A stretch of 64,000 bases of DNA from Rhizobium sp. ZPR4 (lineage in GTDB: Bacteria; Pseudomonadota; Alphaproteobacteria; Rhizobiales; Rhizobiaceae): contig NZ_CP157967.1 of assembly GCF_040215725.1 (NCBI RefSeq), positions 2,666,001-2,730,000 of the forward strand, given 5' to 3'. This document shows, piece after piece, positions 1-8,061 of this stretch; position 1 is the stretch's first letter; every line of letters starts with the position of its first letter. The notes under the pieces were generated by a model that ran no database searches, was not told the DNA's origin, and worked only from the letters and a program-made list of their open reading frames with translations. Position numbers and translations under genes: made by a program.

Positions 1-1
1 C

Positions 2-661
2 GAAAGCCTTGCCAATATACTGGCCGCCCGGCTTTGCGTCGTCAGGATCGAGCATGGCAACATGCTCTCGCTACTGTCAGACGTGCTGGCGCGATATCCT
101 GCTATCCTGCGGGCGACCGAAGCGGATCTCGTTGCCGTGCGAACCCGCGACCCCGCCTGCACCACCTATCTGCATGCGCTTCTGAACCTGAAGGGTTTCC
201 ATGCCCTGCAGACGCACCGCATCGCCCATGCGCTCTGGACCGAAGGCCGCAGGGAAATCGCCAGCTGGCTTTCCAACCTCGTCTCGCTCGTCTTCGGCCC
301 GGATATCCATCCGGCGGCGAAGATCGGCACCTCGATCATGCTCGATCACGGCTCCGGCATCGTCATCGGCGAAACTGCCGTCATCGAGGATGAGGTCTCC
401 ATCCTGCAGAATGTCACGCTCGGCGGTACCGGCAAGGAAAGCGGCGATCGTCACCCGAAGATCCGCCACGGCGTGATGATCGGCGCCGGCGCCAAGATCC
501 TCGGCAATATCGAGGTCGGTGCCTTCAGTAAGGTTGCCGCCGGCAGCGTCGTTGTGAAGCCCGTTCCCCCACATTGCACCGTCGCCGGCGTGCCCGCCGT
601 AGTCGTCCGCATCCACCGCGCCGACGAGATACCGGCCGAGACGATGGATCAGAATATTTAG
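2..661 (+). CDS. cysE: Serine O-acetyltransferase, 3' part (5' end outside window)
   Basis: Transfers acetyl from acetyl-CoA to L-serine, giving O-acetylserine, the first committed step of cysteine synthesis in the cytoplasm. The frame is open from base 2, so the N-terminal helical part is incomplete; 219 residues are visible. The left-handed beta-helix of hexapeptide repeats is clear, with the CysE signature LDHGSGIVIGE (catalytic His-Asp region), then SILQNVTLGGTGK, DRHPKI and the MIGAGAKILGNIEVG coil, ending in the PPHCTVAGVPA cap. This matches the known E. coli enzyme nearly block for block. It stops with TAG; no clear terminator follows. Confidence 0.95.
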   Translation, partial: ESLANILAARLCVVRIEHGNMLSLLSDVLARYPAILRATEADLVAVRTRDPACTTYLHALLNLKGFHALQTHRIAHALWTEGRREIASWLSNLVSLVFGPDIHPAAKIGTSIMLDHGSGIVIGETAVIEDEVSILQNVTLGGTGKESGDRHPKIRHGVMIGAGAKILGNIEVGAFSKVAAGSVVVKPVPPHCTVAGVPAVVVRIHRADEIPAETMDQNI

Positions 662-868
662 TCTTCGTCTTTAGGTGACAGAGGCCGCCTCGAATCACAG
701 GGGCGGATGAGGGAACTCTCTTTCCTGTTTAGCCCGTGACATAAGGTAGCATAGCGACTTTTCCCGACAGGCGCTCTCCGTCGGTTATCGGCCGCCACTG
801 CAGAATCAGCCTTTTGTCGCCCCCATGTTCGACAAAAGCGGAAGCCCTTCACCGCACCCTTCATGGAA

Positions 869-886
869 CTGTCATACTCCGTTGAT
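869..886 (+). promoter_or_regulatory. Candidate PHO box in the cysE-phosphoesterase gap
   Basis: The 301-base gap 662-962 has no gene. It contains CTGTCAT at 869 and CGTTGAT at 880, two PhoB-like half sites with the 11-bp period expected of a PHO box. It lies about 75 bases before a secreted phosphoesterase gene, a typical phosphate-starvation target. Only the first half site is a strong match, so the call is tentative. Confidence 0.4.
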
Positions 887-962
887 AGCTCGAAGAGGTT
901 CTCTATGCCCGGCGTGGCGCAAATGCGCCGGAGCAATGCCCCCACTCGAAGAGGATATGACG

Positions 963-2591
963 ATGACCAGTTTTTCACGTCGCGCCGCCCTTGCAACCGG
1001 CAGCGCGCTTAGTCTTGTTTTGCTCTGTTCCACCGCCGGTGCCGCCGATGTAGCGCCGGCCCCGAATACCGCGACCCCCATCAAGCATCTTGTCGTTATC
1101 TTTCAGGAAAACGTCTCCTTCGACCATTATTTCGCGACCTACCCCAAGGCCGCAAATGTTGATGGCGAACCGGCATTCAAGGCCGCCGACAACACGCCGA
1201 CCGATATCAACACGCTCGCCAATGCCGGTCTTCTCGACAACAATCCGAACAAGACCAACACGGCAAACGGCGCCGATGCGGCGGCCCCCTTCCGGCTCGA
1301 CCGCACGCAGGCAGCAACCCAGTCGCAGAACCATGGCTATACCGCCGAGCAGGCCGCCTACAACAACTTCGCCATGGACCTTTTCCCCGCCAATACCGGC
1401 AAGGGCACCAAGGGTGCGGCCGGTGCTTTCGGCACGAAGGGCCAGGTCATGGGCTATTATGACGGCAACACCGTCACGGCCTATTGGAACTACGCTCAGC
1501 ACTACGCGCTGAGCGACAATTCCTTCTCCACCAATTTCGGCCCCTCGACCCCTGGCGCGCTGAACCTGATCTCCGGCCAGACCAACGGCGTCATCCTGCC
1601 GCCCGGTTACACGCTGGAAAGCGACGGCACCTATTCCAAGGGTCGCATCGTGCCCGACGGCAATGGCGGCTGGACCGCGATCAGCGACTTCGATCCGACG
1701 GGCGACGCCTGCTCGGTCGGCCAGACGGCCCTGATGTACGGCAAGAACATCGGCGACATGCTGAACGAGCGCAAGATCACCTGGGGCTTCTTCGAAGGTG
1801 GCTTCGATCTGACCCAGACCAATCCGGACGGCACGACGGCCTGCAAGCGCGCAACCACCTCGACCGTGACCAAGGTCAACAGCGCCGACTACATCCCGCA
1901 TCACCAGCCGTTCCAATACTACGCCTCGACCGCCAATCCGACGCACGCACGCCCGTCTTCCGTGGCGGCGATCGGCACCACGGATGCGGCCAATCACCAG
2001 TATGACATGACCGACTTCTATGCGGCGCTGAAGAACGGCAACATGCCGACGGTCAGCTTCCTCAAGGCACCGGCCTATCAGGACGGCCATGCCGGCTATT
2101 CCGATCCGCTCGACGAGCAGGAATTCGTGACGCAGGTGGTCAACACCGTGCAGAATTCGTCGGATTGGAAGGATACCGCCGTCATCCTCCTCTACGACGA
2201 CTCCGACGGCTGGTATGACCATGCCCATGCGGTCGTCAATCCATCGAAACTTCCGGTCAAGGGCTACGACGTGCTGAGCGGCGACAGCTGCTCGACCGGC
2301 ACGGCGCTGCCGGGCGTCAACGGCCAGCCGGCACAGGGACGTTGCGGCTATGGCACGCGCCAGCCGCTGCTCGTCATCTCGCCCTACGCCAAGGTCAACT
2401 TCGTCGACCATACGCTCACCGACCAGACCTCCGTCATGCGTTTCATCGAGGACAACTGGATGGCCGGTGCCCGCCTTGGCGGCGGCTCCTTCGATGTGCT
2501 TTCGGGCTCGCTGAACAACATGTTCGACTGGTCCAAGGGTGACGCGCCGAAGCTGATCCTCGATTCGAAGACCGGCAATCAGGCATCCTAA
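963..2591 (+). CDS. Secreted phosphoesterase (acid phosphatase / phospholipase C family)
   Basis: A 542-residue member of the phosphoesterase family that includes bacterial phospholipase C and AcpA-type acid phosphatases; it probably releases phosphate from organic esters in the periplasm. The start at 963 is preferred because GAAGAGG lies 8 bases upstream; an ATG at 957 is too close to it. The N-terminus SFSRRAALATG followed by a hydrophobic stretch and a GAADV cleavage region resembles a twin-arginine signal. Family motifs follow: IKHLVVIFQENVSFDHYF (metal-binding E-N), NFGPSTPGALNLISG, and the C-terminal LLYDDSDGWYDH and GYGTRQPLLVISPYAK. A peroxidase gene follows 19 bases later, so the two are probably co-transcribed. 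The substrate is not certain. Confidence 0.9.
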   Translation: MTSFSRRAALATGSALSLVLLCSTAGAADVAPAPNTATPIKHLVVIFQENVSFDHYFATYPKAANVDGEPAFKAADNTPTDINTLANAGLLDNNPNKTNTANGADAAAPFRLDRTQAATQSQNHGYTAEQAAYNNFAMDLFPANTGKGTKGAAGAFGTKGQVMGYYDGNTVTAYWNYAQHYALSDNSFSTNFGPSTPGALNLISGQTNGVILPPGYTLESDGTYSKGRIVPDGNGGWTAISDFDPTGDACSVGQTALMYGKNIGDMLNERKITWGFFEGGFDLTQTNPDGTTACKRATTSTVTKVNSADYIPHHQPFQYYASTANPTHARPSSVAAIGTTDAANHQYDMTDFYAALKNGNMPTVSFLKAPAYQDGHAGYSDPLDEQEFVTQVVNTVQNSSDWKDTAVILLYDDSDGWYDHAHAVVNPSKLPVKGYDVLSGDSCSTGTALPGVNGQPAQGRCGYGTRQPLLVISPYAKVNFVDHTLTDQTSVMRFIEDNWMAGARLGGGSFDVLSGSLNNMFDWSKGDAPKLILDSKTGNQAS

Positions 2592-2610
2592 CATCACAAG
2601 GGAGACGGAA

Positions 2611-3993
2611 ATGCCCCTGACCTACCGCCGTCTCCTGCCGCTCCTCGCACTCGCGGGCCTCTCGCTCGCGGGTGCGGCTGTCGGCATGGCAAGCGAACCG
2701 GCCACCGATGCTTCGGCGACGGATGGCTATGACGATCAAGCCCCGCTAAGTGCCATGGCCCAGCTTGGCAAGAAGCTGTTTTTCGACCCTTCGCTTTCCG
2801 GCGGCGGCCAGATGTCCTGCGCCACTTGCCACGATCCGGCCAACCACTATGCACCCGCCAACGGCCTCGCCGTCCAGCTCGGTGGGCCACATCTCGACCA
2901 GCCCGGCATCCGCGCGGTTCCGAGCCTCGCCTACAAGATGTCGACGCCGTCCTTCTCCATCGGAGAAGAAAGCCCCGCCGACGAGGCGGCGGAAGCCTCG
3001 CCGATGACCGAGGCATCGGGCGTGGCGTTGGCCAATGCTCCCGCTACCGTTGCTGGTCCGCTGACGGCGCAGGCCGTCGTCAAGGCCGATGCGGCCGCTG
3101 CGGCAAACCTCGTGCCGCAAGGCGGCATGTTCTGGGATGGACGCGTCGATTCGCTGGAAGAACAGGCCCTGCAGCCGATGATCTCGCCTTTCGAAATGGC
3201 GAATGCCGATGCTGCGACCGTCTATGCCAAATTGAAGAAGGGCTACGGCAAGGAAATTTCCGCGCTCTTCGGCGACAACGTCGCCAACGATCAGGACATG
3301 ATGATTTCCGAGATCGGTTTCGCGCTCGCCCGCTACCAGATCGAGGAGTTCTCCTTCCATCCCTATACGAGCAAGTATGACTACTACCTGCGCGGCAAGG
3401 CGGTCCTGACGGATGCGGAAGCGAGGGGCTTGAAGCTGTTCGACGATGCGAACAAGGGCAATTGCGCCTCGTGCCATCTCGACAAGATGACCGGCGACGG
3501 GCAGATGCCGAACTTCACCGATTTCGAATTCGAAGCCCTCGGCGCGCCGCGCAACCCGGCCATTCCGGCCAATGCCGATGCCCATTATTACGATACCGGC
3601 ATTTGCGGCCCGCTGCGCAACGATACCTATTCCGCCCAACAGCAGAATTGCGGGCTGTTCAAAACGCCGACGCTGCGCAATGTCGCCACCCGCCACGTCT
3701 TCTTCCATAATGGCGTCTACCGGACCCTTGAGGATGTCACCCGCTTCTACGTCAAGCGCGACACCAATCCCGAGGAGGTCTATCCGAAGGATGCAAGCGG
3801 CAAGGTGCTGAAATACGATGACCTGCCGGCACAGTATCAGGCCAATATCGATGTCATCGACGTACCGATGAATCGCAAGCTCGGCGATGCCCCTGCCCTG
3901 AACGATGCCGAGATCGCCGACGTCGTCGCCTTCCTGAAAACGCTGACGGATGGCTACGATCCAGCCAAGGACAACGTGAAGGCAGCCAAATAA
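2611..3993 (+). CDS. Di-haem cytochrome c peroxidase / MauG family protein
   Basis: A periplasmic di-haem c-type protein of 460 residues. An N-terminal hydrophobic signal (residues 7-26) is followed by KKLFFDPSLSGGGQMSCATCH (first haem, C70-C73-H74) and GNCASCH (second haem, C285-C288-H289); this is the layout of bacterial cytochrome c peroxidases. At 460 residues it is longer than the usual 320-350. The extra length includes an Ala/Glu-rich insert around residues 118-165, which also occurs in the MauG-like branch. It probably reduces hydrogen peroxide or oxidises a partner protein. It follows the phosphoesterase by 19 bases with GGGAGA as ribosome site. It ends at a strong terminator. Confidence 0.88.
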   Translation: MPLTYRRLLPLLALAGLSLAGAAVGMASEPATDASATDGYDDQAPLSAMAQLGKKLFFDPSLSGGGQMSCATCHDPANHYAPANGLAVQLGGPHLDQPGIRAVPSLAYKMSTPSFSIGEESPADEAAEASPMTEASGVALANAPATVAGPLTAQAVVKADAAAAANLVPQGGMFWDGRVDSLEEQALQPMISPFEMANADAATVYAKLKKGYGKEISALFGDNVANDQDMMISEIGFALARYQIEEFSFHPYTSKYDYYLRGKAVLTDAEARGLKLFDDANKGNCASCHLDKMTGDGQMPNFTDFEFEALGAPRNPAIPANADAHYYDTGICGPLRNDTYSAQQQNCGLFKTPTLRNVATRHVFFHNGVYRTLEDVTRFYVKRDTNPEEVYPKDASGKVLKYDDLPAQYQANIDVIDVPMNRKLGDAPALNDAEIADVVAFLKTLTDGYDPAKDNVKAAK

Positions 3994-4025
3994 AAAGGCC
4001 TCCGCCCGAATGGGCGAAGGCCTTT
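3993..4025. terminator. Bidirectional intrinsic terminator
   Basis: Hairpin AAAAGGCCTCCGCCC / GGGCGAAGGCCTTTT with a short loop, A-tract on the left and T-tract on the right. It serves the peroxidase gene on the plus strand and the GNAT gene on the minus strand. Confidence 0.85.
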
Positions 4026-4051
4026 TGATACTTCAGGACTGTTCTCGCGCT

Positions 4052-4642
4052 TTACGCGACCTTTGCTATCGGCGGCTGGGCAAGCTTACGGCCGCTGGCA
4101 ACGATGATGCCGACAGCACCATCAAGCCAGCCGTCCTTCAGCTCGAGCGCGAGGAAACGATCACGCTGGAACGGACCCGGCATGATGAGATGGCGTGCCT
4201 TGGAAGCAAAGAAGCCAAAGCGCTCGTAATAGGGCGCATCGCCGACGAGCAGGATCGCGCCATGGCCGCGCTTCTTAGCTTCCATGATGGCAGCGCGCAT
4301 CAGCGCCGAGCCGATGCCCTTGCCTTCATAGGCAGGATCGATCGCCAGCGGACCGAGCAGCAATGCCTCGACCGGGCGCGTCTCGCGATCGACGCCGGCT
4401 TCGACGTTCCAGAGGCGAACGGTGCCGATGACATGGCCGGCGCGATCGCGCGCGACCAGCGCCAGGCCGTCGGCCGGCACACGGCCCTGGCGCAGCTTTT
4501 CGGACGACTTCTTGCGGCGGTCGGGACCCATGGCGCGATCCAGCAGGTTTTCGCGCGCAACGACATCGCCTGCATTTTCCAGGTCGAGAGTGAATGTGGA
4601 CGGCGCAAAGAATGCGCGGACAGAATCAAGAACAGCGGCCAT
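4052..4642 (-). CDS. GNAT family N-acetyltransferase
   Basis: A 196-residue acetyltransferase of the GNAT fold (YhbS-like). The acetyl-CoA motif A is visible as LGPLAIDPAYEGKGIGSALM (Q/R-x-x-G-x-G/A type), followed by AAIMEAKKRGHGAILLVGDAPYYERFGF, the usual motif B tyrosine region. The substrate cannot be told from sequence; relatives act on small amines or protein N-termini. The start has GGGAGG at the right distance. It converges on the peroxidase gene and stands between it and the ornithine decarboxylase gene, transcribed in the same direction as the latter. Confidence 0.85.
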   Translation of the reverse strand: MAAVLDSVRAFFAPSTFTLDLENAGDVVARENLLDRAMGPDRRKKSSEKLRQGRVPADGLALVARDRAGHVIGTVRLWNVEAGVDRETRPVEALLLGPLAIDPAYEGKGIGSALMRAAIMEAKKRGHGAILLVGDAPYYERFGFFASKARHLIMPGPFQRDRFLALELKDGWLDGAVGIIVASGRKLAQPPIAKVA

Positions 4643-4755
4643 CTCGGCCTCCCGTGCCCAATACCGTTATCAGCGGTGGTGACAAACTATTGTGAGGGTG
4701 CCGCCCCGGCTGGCTACGGGGGCAGCTTTGTCGAACTTCAGATCCAGACCGGACC

Positions 4756-5889
4756 TTAGATGATGTAGGCCTTCAGCGGGTCGAAACCATTGAACGCCAC
4801 AGCCGAGTAGGTCGTGGTGTAGGCGCCGGTGCCTTCGATCAGGACCTCGTCGCCGATGGTGAGCGACACCGGCAGCGGATAGAGGTTCTTCTCATAGAGC
4901 ACGTCGGCCGAATCGCAGGTCGGGCCGGCAATGACGCAGGGCTCCATCTCGTCGCCGTCGCGCGTGGTGCGGATCGGGTAACGGATCGCCTCGTCCATGG
5001 TCTCGGCGAGACCGCCGAACTTGCCGATGTCGAGGAACACCCAGCGAGCGGCATCGTTGTCCGACTTCTTGGAAATCAGGACGACTTCAGCCTTGATCAC
5101 ACCGGCATTGCCGACCATGCCGCGGCCCGGCTCGATGATCGTGTGCGGAATCTGGTTGCCGAAATGGGCACGCAGAGACGCAAAGATCGCCTTGCCATAG
5201 GCTTCGGCCGACGGAACGTCGCGCAGGTACTTGGTCGGGAAACCGCCGCCCATGTTGACCATCTGCAGGTGAATGCCCTGCTTGGCGAGCGAAACGAAGA
5301 CGCGCTTGGCATCGGCAAGCGCATCGTCCCAGGCATCGACCTTGGTCATCTGCGAGCCGACGTGGAAAGACACGCCGTAGGATTCCAGACCCAGCTGGTG
5401 AGCGTAGACGAGAACGTCGACGGCCATCTGCGGAACGCAGCCGAACTTGCGCGACAGCGGCCATTCGGCACCTTCGCCATCCGTCAGGACGCGGCAGAAC
5501 ACACGGGCGCCCGGAGCGGCACGGGAGATCTTTTCGACTTCCTCGTGGCTGTCGACGGCGAAGAGGTTGATACCGAGTGCATGCGCACGGGCGATATCGC
5601 GCTCCTTCTTGATGGTGTTGCCGAAGGAGATGCGGGCAGCGGTCGCGCCGGCATCGAGCGCCATTTCGATTTCAGCGACGGACGCGCAATCGAAGTTGGA
5701 ACCGAGGCTTGCGAGCAGGCGCAGCACTTCCGGAGCCGGGTTGGCCTTGACAGCATAATAGATGGCGCTGTCCGGCATGGCATGACGGAAGGCGTGAAAA
5801 TTGTCGCGGACGACGTCGAGATCGACCACCAGGCAAGGACCGTCCGGACGTCGGGTAGCGAGGAAATCGCGAATACGTTGCGTGGTCAT
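4756..5889 (-). CDS. odc: Ornithine (lysine/ornithine) decarboxylase, class III PLP-dependent
   Basis: Decarboxylates L-ornithine, and possibly L-lysine, to putrescine (or cadaverine), feeding polyamine synthesis. At 377 residues it is the short alphaproteobacterial alanine-racemase-fold type. Visible motifs: YYAVKAN with the PLP lysine K48, FHVGSQ (176-180), GGGFP (214-218), EPGRG (253-257) and the second-subunit active-site GPTCDSAD with C325. The start ATG follows AAAGGGAA. The gene is preceded by a long structured untranslated region. A putrescine-type uptake and oxidation operon lies 40 kb away in this window. Confidence 0.93.
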   Translation of the reverse strand: MTTQRIRDFLATRRPDGPCLVVDLDVVRDNFHAFRHAMPDSAIYYAVKANPAPEVLRLLASLGSNFDCASVAEIEMALDAGATAARISFGNTIKKERDIARAHALGINLFAVDSHEEVEKISRAAPGARVFCRVLTDGEGAEWPLSRKFGCVPQMAVDVLVYAHQLGLESYGVSFHVGSQMTKVDAWDDALADAKRVFVSLAKQGIHLQMVNMGGGFPTKYLRDVPSAEAYGKAIFASLRAHFGNQIPHTIIEPGRGMVGNAGVIKAEVVLISKKSDNDAARWVFLDIGKFGGLAETMDEAIRYPIRTTRDGDEMEPCVIAGPTCDSADVLYEKNLYPLPVSLTIGDEVLIEGTGAYTTTYSAVAFNGFDPLKAYII

Positions 5890-6240
5890 GTCAATTCCCT
5901 TTCAATTCCAAAGGCTCCGGGGAAAACCCAGAGGACAAAGGGCAACGCTCATTCGCTTAGGAACCAGCCGGTGGAGACCCCGGTACCGTACAAATGCGCG
6001 AAGCGCGGATAATGAACCAGTGCCGCAAGCGGCGCTAATTCGCTTTGTCTGCCATGGATTGGAGGGAAGATCCCAACCGCACTTCCGGCAATGAAGGTGT
6101 GCCTCTTCAGTAACCCCGGCTGATGGAAAGCCGGGAGAGAACAAAAAGGCCCGCACCGTCGTTGCTTCAGATGTCCTCGCATTTTCCGGTTGGCCGGAAT
6201 AGCGACTGGAGGGGTTAATTCCAGGTACCTTACCGATGAC
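5890..6240 (-). promoter_or_regulatory. Long structured leader of odc, candidate speF-type RNA element
   Basis: About 350 bases separate odc from the divergent LysR gene, with no convincing protein gene. Read on the minus strand, the leader has a perfect 7-bp hairpin CCCGGCT / AGCCGGG (6115-6135), a T-rich stretch after GGGCC near 6145, and several GC-rich segments able to pair. An RNA motif named speF is known upstream of alphaproteobacterial ornithine decarboxylase genes; position and length fit, but I could not match its consensus base by base. Confidence 0.45.
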
Positions 6241-6359
6241 CTCACCTAATCGAGGGTCGGCGGACACCCACGGGCACGTGCGACTTTGGGCTGTTCGGGA
6301 AATAGGAATATTCGCCGTAATAATCAAGAAAATTTTTCAGCCATGCCCGAAAAAAATAA

Positions 6360-6386
6360 TTGAACAAATCAAAGCATTTTGTTCAA
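6360..6386. promoter_or_regulatory. Inverted repeat upstream of LysR gene, likely autoregulatory operator
   Basis: TTGAACAAA at 6360-6368 and TTTGTTCAA at 6378-6386 form perfect 9-bp arms with a 9-base spacer. The repeat lies 31 bases before the start of the LysR gene, suited to LysR autoregulation, and could also influence the divergent odc promoter. Confidence 0.55.
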
Positions 6387-6417
6387 CATCCGGAAACAGT
6401 TAGCGGGAGGCTTCGCC

Positions 6418-7311
6418 ATGGATACTTTGACCCGGATTCGCGCCTTTATCGACGTGGTCGAGGCCGAGGGATTTTCGGCTGCCGCGCGCAGGACCGGCCG
6501 TTCCAAGGCGCTGCTGTCGAAATATGTCCGCGAGCTGGAGGATGAGCTTGGTGCGCTGCTGCTCAACCGCACGACCCGCCAGTTTTCGATGACGGAGGCC
6601 GGCCATACCTATTATCGCACCGCCTCCGACATCCTGAAGGAGATCGACAACCTTGCCGACCTCGTGCGCGAGAACAACCAGCAGCTGAAGGGTCGGCTGC
6701 GCGTTTCGGTGCCGCGCACCTTCGTCGACGCCGATGTCGGGCAGTCGCTGATCGACTTCGCTAGAGAGAACCCCGATCTCGCGCTGGAAATCTCCGCCGA
6801 CGACCGTTTCGTGGATCTGATCGAGGAAGGCTTCGATGTCGCCGTGCGCATTACCAAGCTCGAGGATTCCGGCATGATCGCCCGCAAGATCTCCGACTTC
6901 CGCATCCATCTCTGCGCAACCCCGACGTTCCTCGAGCGCTATCCGACGCTGGAGCATCCGACAGATCTGGCGCAAGTGCCCTTCATCATCGACACCAACA
7001 CCCGCTCGCAAGGCAATATTCGTTTCGTCGATGCCGACAGCACGACCTTCAACGTCGCGATCAACGGCACGCTCGAGGTCAACAGCCCGCATGCGACGCT
7101 TCGCGCAGCACTCGCAGATCTCGGCGTTGCCATCGTCCCGGATTTCATCGGCCGCAAGGCAATCGAAAGCGGGCTGCTGCTGACACTGTTCAACGACTAC
7201 CTGCCGACCGACCGCGGCATCTATGCCGTTTATCCGCACCGGCGCTATCTCCCCGCAAAGGTGCGTATCTTTGTGGACTACCTGCACAACTGGTTCCGCA
7301 AGAACGGGTGA
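6418..7311 (+). CDS. LysR family transcriptional regulator
   Basis: A 297-residue regulator with the N-terminal winged helix (TLTRIRAFIDVVEAEGFSAAARR through LLNRTTRQFSMTEAG, residues 3-62) and a C-terminal substrate-binding domain in two lobes. It belongs to the branch with LNRTTR and 'GRLRVSVPRTF' (AaeR/DmlR-like), whose members respond to organic acids or aromatics. The ATG at 6418 is chosen because GGGAGG lies 8 bases upstream and the helix-turn-helix begins directly after it. It lies between odc (divergent) and the DUF1007-NicO pair (66 bases downstream), so its target is not certain. Confidence 0.88.
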   Translation: MDTLTRIRAFIDVVEAEGFSAAARRTGRSKALLSKYVRELEDELGALLLNRTTRQFSMTEAGHTYYRTASDILKEIDNLADLVRENNQQLKGRLRVSVPRTFVDADVGQSLIDFARENPDLALEISADDRFVDLIEEGFDVAVRITKLEDSGMIARKISDFRIHLCATPTFLERYPTLEHPTDLAQVPFIIDTNTRSQGNIRFVDADSTTFNVAINGTLEVNSPHATLRAALADLGVAIVPDFIGRKAIESGLLLTLFNDYLPTDRGIYAVYPHRRYLPAKVRIFVDYLHNWFRKNG

Positions 7312-7377
7312 ATGCCCGAGGTTGACCGACCGGTCCCAATTCCGTCTCATTTCCTGACCAGAAAACGAAGTGAATCA

Positions 7378-8061
7378 ATGCTCACGAAACACATCGGACG
7401 CATGAGAAAATCCACGATCGCCCATGCTGTTGCCCTGACCGGCGGCCTGTTGCTCGTGCCGGCCGTGGCATCCGCGCATCCGCATATTTTCGTGGAAGCC
7501 CGCCTGGAGGTACTGGCCGGCCCGGATGGCAATGTGCAGGAACTGCGCAACGTCTGGCGGTTCGATGAGGTCTTCTCCTCCTCGGTGCTCATGGATTTCG
7601 ACAAGAACACCAATCTGAAGCTCGATCCTGATGAGCTGAAGGAAGTCGGCAAGACCGTGCGCGAGTCGCTGGCCGATTACGACTATTATGCGAACCTGAC
7701 GCTCAATGGCAAAACCATCAAGGTCGAGAAGCCCGACGTCATCAATGTCGACTTTCGCGATGGCCAGCTCCTGATGTTCTTCGCCGTCAAGCCGGCCGAG
7801 CCGATGCCGCTTGCCAAGGGCAACAAGCTGAGCTTCGGCATCTACGACCCGACGCTCTACACCTCGATCGATTTCCCGAGCGACAACGAGCTGGTGACCG
7901 AGGGCGACGCCTTCAAAAGCTGTACACAGAAGGTCGTCCGGCCCAATCCGGATGAGGTCATCGCCGAGAACAGGTCGACATTGACGGATGCCTTCTTCAA
8001 CGATCCGACGGGGACGACCATGTCGAAACTCTTCGCAACGCGGATAGATGTCCAATGCTGA
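7378..8061 (+). CDS. DUF1007 family periplasmic protein, partner of NicO transporter
   Basis: A 227-residue exported protein. A signal peptide of about 30 residues ends in VASAHPHIFVEARLEV; the HPHIFVEA motif at the mature N-terminus is the hallmark of DUF1007, and its histidines would suit metal binding. Members of this family are nearly always encoded next to NicO-type nickel/cobalt transporters, and here the next gene overlaps by 7 bases (ATGCTGA), which implies translational coupling. A role as periplasmic metal-binding partner is inference. Start chosen at 7378; an internal ATG at 7402 is also possible. Confidence 0.82.
   Translation: MLTKHIGRMRKSTIAHAVALTGGLLLVPAVASAHPHIFVEARLEVLAGPDGNVQELRNVWRFDEVFSSSVLMDFDKNTNLKLDPDELKEVGKTVRESLADYDYYANLTLNGKTIKVEKPDVINVDFRDGQLLMFFAVKPAEPMPLAKGNKLSFGIYDPTLYTSIDFPSDNELVTEGDAFKSCTQKVVRPNPDEVIAENRSTLTDAFFNDPTGTTMSKLFATRIDVQC

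Noticed and set aside
975..2597. A 540-residue open frame antisense to the phosphoesterase gene
   Set aside because: The plus strand has clear family motifs and signal peptide; the antisense product is Arg/Gly/Val-rich with no recognisable fold.
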